Below the pieces are notes generated by a model. That model did not search any database, had not been told where the DNA came from, and saw only the letters and a program-made list of their open reading frames with translations. Position numbers and translations under genes: made by a program. Source: Pirellulales bacterium (GTDB lineage Bacteria > Planctomycetota > Planctomycetia > Pirellulales > JACPPG01). From it: a stretch of 64,000 nt of DNA. The stretch lies in contig DASYDW010000064.1 in NCBI GenBank assembly GCA_036499395.1, forward strand, positions 160,001 through 224,000, in the 5' to 3' direction. Below, one piece after another: positions 8,472-18,327 of the stretch (positions are counted from its first letter, which is position 1; every line of letters begins with the position of its first letter).

Positions 8472-10910
8472 ATGCACGTATTGCAGAGTGACAACTCGCC
8501 AGACCAAGGCACGATCCAACCGGCGGATGCGCCTGCGCCGACAAATTGGTTCGAACCGCGCCGAACGTTGGTCGGAGCGGCCTTACTGGCCCTGCTGATC
8601 ATCGTCGCCTATGCGCCGGTCGTGCGTGATAAATTCATTTGGGACGACGATGCCTACGTCACGCGCAATCCCACTTTGCGATCGCTCGCCGGGTTGCGGC
8701 AAATGTGGCTAGAGCCACTGTCGATCCCGCAATACTACCCGCTCGTTCATACGACGTTCTGGATCGAATATCACCTCTGGGGCTTGAATCCCCTGGGATA
8801 TCACCTCGTTAACGTGCTGTTGCACGCGACGAGCGCCTGGCTGCTATGGAGGTTGCTCAAGCGACTCGAGGTACCTGGCGCATGGCTGGCGGCGGCATTA
8901 TTCGCCGTGCATCCCGTGTGCGTCGAGTCGGTGGTATGGGTCACCGAGCGCAAGAACGTCTTGAGCTTGGCGCTCGTGCTGAGCTCGATGATCGCGTATT
9001 TCCGCTTCGCGCCGCTGGATCAAGACGACGCCGAAGAATCGCCTTCGTCCAAGGCTGGTCGCTGGGGTTGGTACGCGCTGTCGTGGCTGTTGTTTTTTGC
9101 GGCACTACTGAGCAAGACGGTCGTGGCCACGATGCCGGCTGTAATCCTGGTCGTCATCTGGTGGAAGCGAGGCCGAATCGGCTGGCGCAACGTCGTCCCC
9201 CTCTTGCCGTTTTTTATCATCGGCGGAATTATGGGCCGGCATACGGCGATGCTGGAAAAGACGCACGTGGGGGCACAAGGTGAAGAGTGGGACTTCACGC
9301 CCATCGAACGCGGTTTGATTGCCGGCAGGGCGATCTGGTTCTACGCCGGAAAGCTGGCTTGGCCCTATCCGCTTATTTTCTTTTATCACCGCTGGAACAT
9401 CGACCAGCAGCAGTGGTGGCAATTCCTGTATCCCGCGACGGCGCTTATGGTGCCCGTGGTTTTGTGGATGGCGCGGCGCCGGATCGGTCGCGGTCCCCTG
9501 GCTGCAGCGCTCATTTATGGCGGCGTACTGATGCCGGCCTTGGGCTTCTTCAACGTCTATCCCTTTCGCTACTCGTTCGTGGCAGATCATTTTCAATATC
9601 ATGCCAGCCTGACGTTATTCGCGCTCGCCGGAAGCTGCGCGGGCCTTGCGGCGATGCGATTGTCGTCGCCGGGGCGCGCCATGCTCAAGGCGTGTCTGGC
9701 CGGTGTACTGCTGATGTTAGTCGGACTCAGTTTTCAGCAGACTCGGATTTACGAAGACCTGGAAGTTCTCTATCGCGACACCATCGCGAAGAATCAGACC
9801 GGCGTCATCGCCTATTCGAACCTCGCGGCCTATCTTGGTGACCTGGGCCGAAATGCCGAGGCGCTGGATCTCGCGCGTGAAGCCATCAAGCGTGATCCCG
9901 AGGGGGCTGGCGTGCATAACAATCTAGGGGCCATTCTGCTGGGCTATTGCCAGCAACTTGGCGATCACGGCGAACGTTTCGACGAAAGTGTCCGTGAATT
10001 AAGTAAAGCTCGCGAGTTGAATCCCAAGTACCTTGGATCGCACTGCAATCTGGCGGTGGCCATGCTGTATGACAATCGGCCCGAAGAAGCGGTCGTACAT
10101 CTGCGGCGCGCACTGGACATTAATCCTCGCGACGCTCGCTCGCTGTTCGGTATGGGCTCACTGATGACGCAGTTAAAGAAGCCGGACGAAGCACGGCAGT
10201 GGTACGCGCAGGCCTTGGCGCGCGACCCCGATCTGCCGCCGGCTCATTACGGGCTGGGATTGCAGGAAATCGAGGAGGGCCGAACCGACGAGGCTATCGC
10301 GCACCTAGAAACGGCGTTGCGTCTGGAACCTGCTTACACGGATGCCCATTATGCGATCGCCAACGCTCTCTCGGCCAAAGGAGAAATTGAAGCGGCGGCA
10401 CTGCATTATCGCCGGGCAGTTGAACTGCGCCCGAAGTATGTGGCGGCGCTCGTGAATCTAGGAATCGCGGAACTTCGGCTGGGCAATACGGCCGCGGCAT
10501 CCACCGCATTCGAAAAGGCACTCGCATCCGATGCCCAGAATAACGAAGCGCGACTAGGCTTGGCCGTCACCTTGGTGAACGCAGGCAACCCGGCCGCGGC
10601 GATCGAGCATTTCCAGAAACTACTCGCCGCCGATCCAAGCCGTGCGGACGTGCAGTTTCAATTGGCCAACGCCTTCGTCGCGCTGAGACAGATGGATCTA
10701 GCGATCGAGCACTACATGGAAGCGGTGCAGTTGCGCCCCGATTACCTCGAAGCGTTGCAGAACCTGGGAGCAGCCTTATTGATCTCTGAAAAAGTCGACG
10801 AGGCGATTCCCTATCTGGAAAAGGTCCTGCAACTGCAACCACAGAATCCGCAGGCCAGGGCCAACCTCGAACAAGCGCAACAGATGAAACGTCAGCAAAA
10901 GCCAGAATAA
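8472..10910 (+). CDS. TMTC-like membrane glycosyltransferase-domain TPR protein (paralogue 2)
   Basis: This 812-residue paralogue of the preceding gene shares the acidic loop KFIWDDDAYVTRNPTLRSLA, the GLRQMW and YHLWGLNPLGYHLVNVLLHA blocks and VTERKNVLSLALVL. The membrane half covers about residues 25-430. The TPR half is longer than in paralogue 1, about 440-805, with ten or so units. The ATG at 8472 was preferred to a TTG at 8448; neither has a strong ribosome binding site. It lies 75 bases after the previous gene on the same strand, so a shared transcript is likely. The divergence of the TPR half suggests different protein partners. Confidence 0.72.
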   Translation: MHVLQSDNSPDQGTIQPADAPAPTNWFEPRRTLVGAALLALLIIVAYAPVVRDKFIWDDDAYVTRNPTLRSLAGLRQMWLEPLSIPQYYPLVHTTFWIEYHLWGLNPLGYHLVNVLLHATSAWLLWRLLKRLEVPGAWLAAALFAVHPVCVESVVWVTERKNVLSLALVLSSMIAYFRFAPLDQDDAEESPSSKAGRWGWYALSWLLFFAALLSKTVVATMPAVILVVIWWKRGRIGWRNVVPLLPFFIIGGIMGRHTAMLEKTHVGAQGEEWDFTPIERGLIAGRAIWFYAGKLAWPYPLIFFYHRWNIDQQQWWQFLYPATALMVPVVLWMARRRIGRGPLAAALIYGGVLMPALGFFNVYPFRYSFVADHFQYHASLTLFALAGSCAGLAAMRLSSPGRAMLKACLAGVLLMLVGLSFQQTRIYEDLEVLYRDTIAKNQTGVIAYSNLAAYLGDLGRNAEALDLAREAIKRDPEGAGVHNNLGAILLGYCQQLGDHGERFDESVRELSKARELNPKYLGSHCNLAVAMLYDNRPEEAVVHLRRALDINPRDARSLFGMGSLMTQLKKPDEARQWYAQALARDPDLPPAHYGLGLQEIEEGRTDEAIAHLETALRLEPAYTDAHYAIANALSAKGEIEAAALHYRRAVELRPKYVAALVNLGIAELRLGNTAAASTAFEKALASDAQNNEARLGLAVTLVNAGNPAAAIEHFQKLLAADPSRADVQFQLANAFVALRQMDLAIEHYMEAVQLRPDYLEALQNLGAALLISEKVDEAIPYLEKVLQLQPQNPQARANLEQAQQMKRQQKPE

Positions 10911-10952
10911 CACTCCCTTGGTTGCAACCTGTCGCTCGTCTCGAAATCCGCT

Positions 10953-13145
10953 ATGGCACGAAACTTACAAACGCCCGTCAGTGCCAATCGCGGCGAGAAA
11001 TCCGGCGAGGTACCTCGAGTGCCAACGGCCGTACCACCACATTCGCCGGTCTGGACCCTATTGGCAGTCGTAGCCGTCGGCGTGGCGGTCGGGATCGTCT
11101 ATCGCGGTGCGCTGCACGTCCCGTTCATTTTCGACGATCGAGAATGCGTAGTTGGCAATCCGTCGATCAGGCAACTGTGGCCCCTATTCGGCGACGCGGA
11201 ACGGCCGGGCCCTCTGAATCCGCCGAGGGATTTCTCGACCGCTGGCCGACCGGTTGTGAATTGGACGTTTGCGGTCAACTACCACTTTGGGCAGCTAGAT
11301 CCTGCTGGCTACCACCTTTTCAACATCGTCCTGCACGGCCTCTCGGCGCTGCTGTTGTGGAGAATCGTGCGACGCACACTGCGGCTCGAATTCTTTCGTG
11401 ACCGCTTTGCACGCGTCGCCGATCCGCTTGCGCTGCTGGTCGCGCTGTTGTGGGCCGTTCATCCGCTGAATGTCGAAGCGGTCGTATATGTAACGCAGCG
11501 AACGGAGCTGCTGATGGGACTGTTTTATCTGGCGACGCTCTATGCCAGCCTGCGTTATTGGACAGCCCCGACCGAACCCAGGCGGTGGGCGTGGTGCCTG
11601 GTCGCGGCAGCAGCTTGCTTCTCGGGTATGGGGTGCAAGGAAGTAATGGCTTCGGCGCCCGTCATGGTGCTGCTCTTCGAACGAACCTTTCTCGCAGGTT
11701 CATTTCGCCAGGCGTGGCGCGCTTCGTGGCGATTGTATTCACTTCTGGCAAGTTCCTGGCTATTGCTGCTCGTCTTGCATCACGGTGGATCGCGTTCGGA
11801 ATCGGTCGGCTTTCATCTTGGCGTGGCTCCCTATGTGTGGTGGGCAACGCAAACGAAAGTACTGCTCCTTTATTTAAAGCTCTGCATTTGGCCTTGGCCC
11901 TTGGTGATTCATTACGAAATTCCGCATCTGGACACCGTCGCCGCGGCGCTGCCTTGGGTGTTGCCCGTCGTCGGATTGATGCTGCTCACCGTTATTTTAG
12001 TCGCGCGACGCACCGCGGCTGGATTCGTGCTGACGTGGATGTTTGCAGTCCTGTCGCCGACGTTGCTCGTGCCGATCGTGACGGAAATTGCCGTGGAACG
12101 CCGCATGTATCTGCCGCTGGCCGCGCTCGTTGCGCTCGCCGTCGGCGGTGGTTATCTCCTAGCGCGACGTTTCTTCACGGCCGCGCATTCGCCAACGTCT
12201 GCGCCGTTATGGGTGATGGGGGCGGCCGGGATCGCTCTCATCATTACCTATTGCGCCGTCGATCGACGCCGACTGGAAGCGTACGCAGATACGGTAAACA
12301 TTTGGCAAGACGCGCTTGCTTATTACCCTGCTAGCAACGTGATCAACGCGAATCTGGCTTCGGAACTATTGGTGGCCGGTCGACCAGAGGAAGCCCTCAC
12401 AGTATCCCGGCAGGCACTATCGCTGGGATGCGACAGCCGGGGAATTCACAACAATCTGGGAGCTTCGTTGACGGCGCTTGGCGATCGCTACGGTTTTCAG
12501 CCAGGCCAACTCGACGAAGCAGTGGTACAGTTGAACGAGGCCTTGCGGATCAGCCCCGACTTCGAAGACGCACTCGTGAATCTGGCGTTCGCCTTGCTCA
12601 AAGGTGGGCAGCCTGACCAGGCGGATGCTCATTGCGCACGTGCATTGCAGATCAATCCGCGCAATGCGCAAGCGCTGTACGCCCGGGGAACGATTTTCAT
12701 GGCATTGGGCAAGGCCAACGAAGCAGCCCAATACTTGCAGCAAGCAGTCGAACAAGATCCGCGCTCCGCGGCAGCCCACTATGGGCTAGCGCTTGTATTG
12801 CTCAACGGATCACAGCCGCAGGCAGCCCGCGACCATCTACAAGAAGCGCTGCGCCTCGATCCCACTTTGCCCGAGGTTCATTACGCACTGGGTGGCGTGC
12901 TAGCGGCACAGGGTGACTTGCGCGGCGCGGCGCACGAATACGCCGCCGCCGCCGACCTACGCCCCGCCTATGCCCAGGCCGTCAACAATCTGGGCGTCAT
13001 GCAAATGAACTTGGGCGAAATGGACAACGCTATCCGGAGCTTTGCCGAGGCCGTCCGTCGTCAGCCGGATTACAAAGAAGCGCAAGGCAATCTAGAACGA
13101 GCGCAGCAAGTCAAGCGGCAGCAAGATGGCGAACAAAAGCAATAA
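10953..13145 (+). CDS. TMTC-like membrane glycosyltransferase-domain TPR protein (paralogue 3)
   Basis: This 730-residue protein keeps the same plan but belongs to a second sub-branch. Its acidic loop is PFIFDDRECVVGNPSIRQLW, followed by an insert LFGDAERPGPLNPPRDFSTA that is absent from paralogues 1 and 2. The later block reads YVTQRTELLMGLFYLATLYA rather than the VTERKNVLSL form. The membrane half spans about 30-450 and the TPR half about 465-725. It starts 42 bases after paralogue 2 and its last 20 bases overlap the start of paralogue 4, which points to a single operon. The function is inferred as glycosyl transfer at the membrane. Confidence 0.72.
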   Translation: MARNLQTPVSANRGEKSGEVPRVPTAVPPHSPVWTLLAVVAVGVAVGIVYRGALHVPFIFDDRECVVGNPSIRQLWPLFGDAERPGPLNPPRDFSTAGRPVVNWTFAVNYHFGQLDPAGYHLFNIVLHGLSALLLWRIVRRTLRLEFFRDRFARVADPLALLVALLWAVHPLNVEAVVYVTQRTELLMGLFYLATLYASLRYWTAPTEPRRWAWCLVAAAACFSGMGCKEVMASAPVMVLLFERTFLAGSFRQAWRASWRLYSLLASSWLLLLVLHHGGSRSESVGFHLGVAPYVWWATQTKVLLLYLKLCIWPWPLVIHYEIPHLDTVAAALPWVLPVVGLMLLTVILVARRTAAGFVLTWMFAVLSPTLLVPIVTEIAVERRMYLPLAALVALAVGGGYLLARRFFTAAHSPTSAPLWVMGAAGIALIITYCAVDRRRLEAYADTVNIWQDALAYYPASNVINANLASELLVAGRPEEALTVSRQALSLGCDSRGIHNNLGASLTALGDRYGFQPGQLDEAVVQLNEALRISPDFEDALVNLAFALLKGGQPDQADAHCARALQINPRNAQALYARGTIFMALGKANEAAQYLQQAVEQDPRSAAAHYGLALVLLNGSQPQAARDHLQEALRLDPTLPEVHYALGGVLAAQGDLRGAAHEYAAAADLRPAYAQAVNNLGVMQMNLGEMDNAIRSFAEAVRRQPDYKEAQGNLERAQQVKRQQDGEQKQ

Positions 13146-15324
13146 GAATCGTACGACTGGCAGTCGCGATTCGGGCGATTCTCGTTCGACCGCGATTCCG
13201 CCGACCGGAATATCGCGGGAAAGGCTGTTGCTGGCCGGCGCCGCGGTCATTCTAGCCGCCGGCATCGCGCTCGTTTACCAGCGGGCCCTCAATGCCCCGC
13301 TAATCTTCGATGACGAAACTGTCATCGCAAAAAACCCGTCGCTCAAACAATTGTGGCCGCTGTTTGGTGATTCCGAATTGCGCGGCCCACTCAATCCGCC
13401 GCGCGACCTTAGCACCTCCGGTCGACCACTGGTGAATCTCTCGCTGGCCATAAATTATCACTTTGGCGAAATCGAGACCGCGGGCTACCACGTCGTCAAC
13501 ATGGTATTGCACCTGCTGGCGACTCTATTGCTGTTGGGGATTATGCGGCGCACGCTACGGCTCGATTTCTTTTCTCCCTCGATTCGCACCGCTGCCGATC
13601 CACTGGCATTTCTCGTCGCCCTGGCCTGGACGTTGCATCCGCTGCACACCGAGACCGTGGTCTACATCACGCAACGTACCGAGTTGATGGTCGGCCTGTT
13701 TTACTTGGCGACGCTGTACGCCAGCTTGCGTTACTGGAACGCAACGACAGACCGCTCTCGCCGGATTTGGAATCTGCTGGCCATGTTGGCTTGCGCCTTG
13801 GGCATGACGTGCAAGGAAGTAATGGTCACGGCTCCGGTCGCAGTCTTACTCTTTGACCGAACATTCGTGGCAGGTTCGTTTCGCGCGGCGCTTGCGCGTT
13901 CTCGGTGGTTGTACGCTGGTTTGGCGGCGAGTTGGCTCGTTCTTCTGGTGCTCAACATCGGCGGGCCGCGTTCATCGTCCGCGGGCTTTCGCACGAGCTT
14001 GCCCGCCTATAGCTGGTGGCTGACACAGACCGAGGTGTTGATTCTCTATTTGCGACTCGTCTGCTGGCCTTGGCCGCTGACGATTCATCATCAGATCCCC
14101 TTTCTAACAACCATTGGAGAGGCCTGGCCGTGGTTATTGACCGCGACGTTGCTGGCCATCGCGACGCTAGCGCTCGTCGCCCGGCGCACGGCGGCGGGAT
14201 TCGCGATTGCCTGGACTTTCCTGATTCTTTCGCCGACTCTGGTCGTGCCGATCGTCACGGAAGTTGCCGCCGAGCGGCGGATGTATTTGCCGTCGGCGTC
14301 ACTCTTGGCGCTGGTGATCGTCGGTGGTTTTGCGCTGCTCGAATGGATCGGCAAATCGGAGGGCACTTTGGCCGACGCGGGCCGTGGACGACGCTCATTG
14401 CCGGTGATCGCCGCTTGCGCTCTCGCGCTCGCAGCCGCTTACGGCACCGTCAGCGTACGGCGCCTGGCTGCTTACGAAAGTGCGATCAGCATCTGGCAGG
14501 ATGCCGCATCGTGCGAGCCGCACGATGCGACGGTGCAAACAAACTGGGGTGTCGCGCTGGCGGCAGATGGCCGCCCACAAGAAGCCATCGAGCATTATGA
14601 AGAGGCATTGCGTATCGACCCCGCAGCGCCCGAGGCTCGCCCCAACCTGGCCGAAGCCTACTATGATCTTGGGCTACGGCAGCTCGATCAGAACAAACCG
14701 GCCGAGGCCGAGAAGTTCTTCCTGACCGCGTTAGGTATCAACGCCGATTTCGCCAACGCGCATTATGCGTTGGCTGGCGCGCGGGCCGCGCAAGGAGATG
14801 CGCGCGGCGCCGCACAGAACTATGCCGTAGCGGCTAAGCTGCGGCCCGACTACGTCGCGGCCTGGATCAATCTCGGAGCGACGCGATTAGGCTTGGGAGA
14901 AACCGAGTCGGCGGCCAGTGCGTTTCAACAGGCACTGCGCCATAGCCCCGACAACGCGGACGCCAGCTTCGGCCTTGGAATTGCGCTGGCCAAGCTGGGA
15001 AAAGGTCGCGAAGCGGCTGAACAATTTCAAGCGGCGTACCGCGCCGATCCGCGGCGGGCGGATGCGCATTTCGAACTGGCCAATCTGCTCGTCGCTGCCA
15101 ATAATCTGCCAGCCGCGGCCGAAGAGTATCGTGCCGCAATTCGCGTGCAACCCGACTATCTCGAAGCGTGGCAAAACCTAGGCGCCGTGTCGCTCGCTCA
15201 GGGAAACGTAAAACAGGCGATCGCCACTTTTCAAGAGGTGCTGCGCTTGCAGCCTGACTATCCGCAAGCCCGTGCCAATCTCGAGCGCGCCATAGAACTG
15301 AGCCGGCAGCAAGAAGGAAAATAG
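13126..15324 (+). CDS. TMTC-like membrane glycosyltransferase-domain TPR protein (paralogue 4)
   Basis: This 732-residue protein is the closest relative of paralogue 3. It carries PLIFDDETVIAKNPSLKQLW, the same insert LFGDSELRGPLNPPRDLSTS and YITQRTELMVGLFYLATLYA. Its basic, Ser/Thr-rich N-terminus (MANKSNKNRTTGSRDSGDSR) precedes the first membrane segment at about 28-45. TPR units fill about 470-730. The ATG at 13126 sits inside the last codons of paralogue 3, so translation is coupled. It is the last gene of the four-gene array and converges on the minus-strand gene ending at 15369. Confidence 0.72.
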   Translation: MANKSNKNRTTGSRDSGDSRSTAIPPTGISRERLLLAGAAVILAAGIALVYQRALNAPLIFDDETVIAKNPSLKQLWPLFGDSELRGPLNPPRDLSTSGRPLVNLSLAINYHFGEIETAGYHVVNMVLHLLATLLLLGIMRRTLRLDFFSPSIRTAADPLAFLVALAWTLHPLHTETVVYITQRTELMVGLFYLATLYASLRYWNATTDRSRRIWNLLAMLACALGMTCKEVMVTAPVAVLLFDRTFVAGSFRAALARSRWLYAGLAASWLVLLVLNIGGPRSSSAGFRTSLPAYSWWLTQTEVLILYLRLVCWPWPLTIHHQIPFLTTIGEAWPWLLTATLLAIATLALVARRTAAGFAIAWTFLILSPTLVVPIVTEVAAERRMYLPSASLLALVIVGGFALLEWIGKSEGTLADAGRGRRSLPVIAACALALAAAYGTVSVRRLAAYESAISIWQDAASCEPHDATVQTNWGVALAADGRPQEAIEHYEEALRIDPAAPEARPNLAEAYYDLGLRQLDQNKPAEAEKFFLTALGINADFANAHYALAGARAAQGDARGAAQNYAVAAKLRPDYVAAWINLGATRLGLGETESAASAFQQALRHSPDNADASFGLGIALAKLGKGREAAEQFQAAYRADPRRADAHFELANLLVAANNLPAAAEEYRAAIRVQPDYLEAWQNLGAVSLAQGNVKQAIATFQEVLRLQPDYPQARANLERAIELSRQQEGK

Positions 15325-15368
15325 CCTCGCACAGCGGACCGGCACGAACAGCGATTTCGCCAGCGCGG

Positions 15369-17990
15369 CTATTGAGCCGACGCCGGCTGCGACTGCCGAG
15401 CAACGTTTTGCCGTGGTTCGGCGACCGACACCGCGATCCAGCCGTCCTGAATCACGAATTGCGAGAAGGCCAGATCGCGGGTGCGCTCGTCGCTCGACCA
15501 TTTTGGATCCACGAGCACCAGTTCACGATCCTTGGCGAATGCCTTGCTGAAGATCCCGCGCAGAGGAATCTGACCTGCCAGCCGGCTGCCGATCACCTGC
15601 ACCGTGCCGTCGCGCACCAATCGAGCTTGCAGTCCTTCGACCTCGGGCCGGTAGAAGACGCGTACGCGAAAGTTTTTCCAGGTGCGTTCCGCGTTCGACA
15701 ATCGCGCAACCGCTAGTTCCAATTCGATGCGACCATGCTCGCAGAAGACGCGCACCGCGTCTTGATCGGCGAAAGTGATCGACACGTCCTGGTCCGTAGC
15801 ATCCATGAAGCGGCTGTTTTCCAGGTTCAGCGACTCATTCAACTGATCGCGCAGCTCGGGCAAGGTGAACGTACGGCCGCTGAGGTATAGCTTCTCGCAG
15901 ATATTGTTGAACAGCGACTGGTGGAGTTGCAGACTCATAAGGCTGTCGCCCGGCGCGCGCGGCCGCGGTGTGTGCCCCGCCAATTGCTCCTCGCCCGCGA
16001 CCCGCATGCGCATCGTCAGGCGTTGTTCAGATGTTTCGGCGCTGATCACCTGCGGATCAAGTGACAGAGCATCGAGGGGCTTCAGTACGCGGTTTTGCAG
16101 AATTTGATTGACGCGCTCCAATCGCTCCTCGGTGATCGAATCCATTTTGCGGCGGGCTTGCGTTTCGACCTTGCGTCGCACGACGGAACGGACTTCGCTT
16201 TCTTGATCGGCATGCTTCGAACGGGCAAAATTCTCGACAAGCGCCCCCACCAGTGGCACGCCGTCGAAATCGGTGCTGACCGAGCGCAGCTGCGTGCGGG
16301 TGTCGATGCACTCGCTCTCGGCCGGCCAGGTGCGAATGCCGCGCAGGTCCAAGTCCACCACTTTGCGCGCATGATAGCTCGAATTGCTTTGCGTATGCAG
16401 CGTGGCCGGTCCGCTGGTCGAGCGTGTGTTTGCGAAAATTTTCCCCGACGCCTCCAACGCCACCCGCAGCCGCCGGGCATCCGGCACCAGCTTCACGTCG
16501 ACCGTCGTCGACGTCGTGCTCACGCCGCGGGTGGGATGTCCCAGCACCTCGTCGCGCACCGGATCGGTCGTCATCGTGGCGCCCGGTAGCAACCGCTTGA
16601 GCAGTTTCTCGGACAGGGCAAATCGCAAATTTGCGTTGCGGTAGTTCGTCTCCAGCCGCTGAGCCAATTCGCTGCCATTGACGACCAGGGAAACTGACTC
16701 GATGTAATCGTCCGCGACGCGCCGGGCGTCGCTGGGCTGGTTCGACGTTTCGAAGCGTTCCAGATCGGCCAGCAAACGGATCGGATCGAACGGATCGAGT
16801 GACCAGCTACGCAGTGCGGCGCTTAATTCGGCCACCGGCCGGCTACTGATGAATGTCCGTTGGCCATAGGTTAAATCCGAACGTTCAAGCCGCGACTGGA
16901 TTTCTCGCGCCATTCGGCGCGAATCCGATTCCGAAAGTGCGATTTGCGTATTTGCAAGTGTCCGTAACGCATCGAGCGCCAGGTAGCGGCGCCATTGTTC
17001 CCCTTCGGCGCCAGCGGCGCGCGTAATCTCGTCCAAGCGGTCGAGCGCCGCGCTCAATCGCTTGACGTCAGCATCGCTTGGTCCGGCGGCTGTAATTTTC
17101 TGCTCGAACGCGGCTGGCATCAGCTCCCAAACATCCAGGCGGCGCACCAGGCCGTGCCGGACACGTAAAAGTTCGATGGCCACGCTGCGTTCACCGATTT
17201 GCGGAATCCGTCCGTCTACCTCGCCGGCCGCGGCCCGCAATTGTGCGAGAATGTCCTGGGCTCGGGCGTCGGTGGCGTTCGTATGATCGCAAAGCTCGAG
17301 AATGAGCTGTTCGACGCGCATCGACCAGTCCGTGCAATCGCACTCGCAGGCCAGCGTTTCCAAACGTTCCAGCAAGTCTTCGGGTACGGCCCACTGCGAA
17401 TCGTGGCGCTTTCCGGCCGGTGCCGCCTGGTCGGCAGACTGCGCGACCAGAGTCGCTTGGGGTGCTGCGGGACGTTCTAGTTCCGGAGCTTGTTTGTGGC
17501 TCGACGCGTTTTCGATTTCAGGACGCAAGACGTTCGTCAGGCGTGTCTCGATCGGCGTCGCCGGCTGCGGTTGTTCTGCACTCGGCTCTTCGACGACAAG
17601 CGTAGGTTCCGCGGCAAATTCGCGAACCTCGACCGCGACCTGGGGCTGTTCATCGGCCGTTGGCGGTTCCGGCGCAGGGGCGGGCGACTCGACAACAGTC
17701 GGAAACAACTCGGCCACGGTCGTCGCCACTGTAGCGTCGAGCGGGGCAGCGGCAGTCTCGATCACGCCGCGCTGCGATTGATAGTCTCCGACCGTCTCTT
17801 CTTCGATCGGGATAGCAGGCCAAGGTACGGAACGAGGGCCGGGGTCATACTCAGCCAATACGCTCGACGCGCGCGAAGGATGCTCACGCGCGATCCGCTC
17901 CCATTCTCGCGGTGCAACGATGCACAACAAGAACAAGATGCCGACGACGATCAGGAACGGCCAGACCGGGCTTTGAGAAGGGCGATCCAT
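15369..17990 (-). CDS. Large single-anchor protein of unknown function
   Basis: From the ATG at 17990 this is an 873-residue protein. A short N-terminus leads into one hydrophobic segment (VWPFLIVVGILFLLCIVAP, about residues 9-27), then an Ala/Pro/Glu-rich linker to about 230, then a mostly helical body without a motif I recognise. It contains blocks such as RTFISSRPVAELSAALRSWS and, near the end, an apparently beta-rich part. The arrangement suggests a membrane-anchored protein with a large extracytoplasmic or cytoplasmic body. The frame is open 55 codons further upstream, but that extension is Cys/His-rich without hydrophobic order and was excluded. No function can be assigned. Confidence 0.7.
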   Translation of the reverse strand: MDRPSQSPVWPFLIVVGILFLLCIVAPREWERIAREHPSRASSVLAEYDPGPRSVPWPAIPIEEETVGDYQSQRGVIETAAAPLDATVATTVAELFPTVVESPAPAPEPPTADEQPQVAVEVREFAAEPTLVVEEPSAEQPQPATPIETRLTNVLRPEIENASSHKQAPELERPAAPQATLVAQSADQAAPAGKRHDSQWAVPEDLLERLETLACECDCTDWSMRVEQLILELCDHTNATDARAQDILAQLRAAAGEVDGRIPQIGERSVAIELLRVRHGLVRRLDVWELMPAAFEQKITAAGPSDADVKRLSAALDRLDEITRAAGAEGEQWRRYLALDALRTLANTQIALSESDSRRMAREIQSRLERSDLTYGQRTFISSRPVAELSAALRSWSLDPFDPIRLLADLERFETSNQPSDARRVADDYIESVSLVVNGSELAQRLETNYRNANLRFALSEKLLKRLLPGATMTTDPVRDEVLGHPTRGVSTTSTTVDVKLVPDARRLRVALEASGKIFANTRSTSGPATLHTQSNSSYHARKVVDLDLRGIRTWPAESECIDTRTQLRSVSTDFDGVPLVGALVENFARSKHADQESEVRSVVRRKVETQARRKMDSITEERLERVNQILQNRVLKPLDALSLDPQVISAETSEQRLTMRMRVAGEEQLAGHTPRPRAPGDSLMSLQLHQSLFNNICEKLYLSGRTFTLPELRDQLNESLNLENSRFMDATDQDVSITFADQDAVRVFCEHGRIELELAVARLSNAERTWKNFRVRVFYRPEVEGLQARLVRDGTVQVIGSRLAGQIPLRGIFSKAFAKDRELVLVDPKWSSDERTRDLAFSQFVIQDGWIAVSVAEPRQNVARQSQPASAQ

Positions 17991-18327
17991 AGGTTTCTGC
18001 AAGTCAGCGCCGAATGATGCGGATCTATGATGCGCTGTGTTGGTACGTGTACCGTTCGTTTCGCATGGAATCATCACGCACGCTAGTTTCCAATGCGACG
18101 AACAGTCGCACATCGAAATTGCGTGCGCGCAAGACAGTGCGGCCGAGCGGTACATGCCCCGTCACCAGGTTAAATCGGCGCTTTGGCCGGCGCGAAACGA
18201 CGAAAAAGGGCGTCGCTCGCTAGCGGTCAAGTGAGGCCAGAGAAAAGAGGCGGGCTGGGGGCCACGAAATGCGCCAGAAAGCGAGCGTTCTCGCTCGATT
18301 CACCAATGGCAGCAATGCTGGCAGCGT
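17991..18327. other. Intergenic region upstream of the large anchored protein
   Basis: These roughly 340 bases lie between uppS (minus) and the large anchored protein (minus). They include the unlikely N-terminal extension of the latter. I see no RNA gene, inverted repeat or supported small ORF; a promoter for the downstream gene is expected but not recognisable by eye. Confidence 0.45.

Noticed and set aside
11450..12334. 294-codon plus-strand frame inside paralogue 3
   Set aside because: Overlaps the membrane domain in another frame; Arg/Ala/Gly-rich composition typical of frame shadows.
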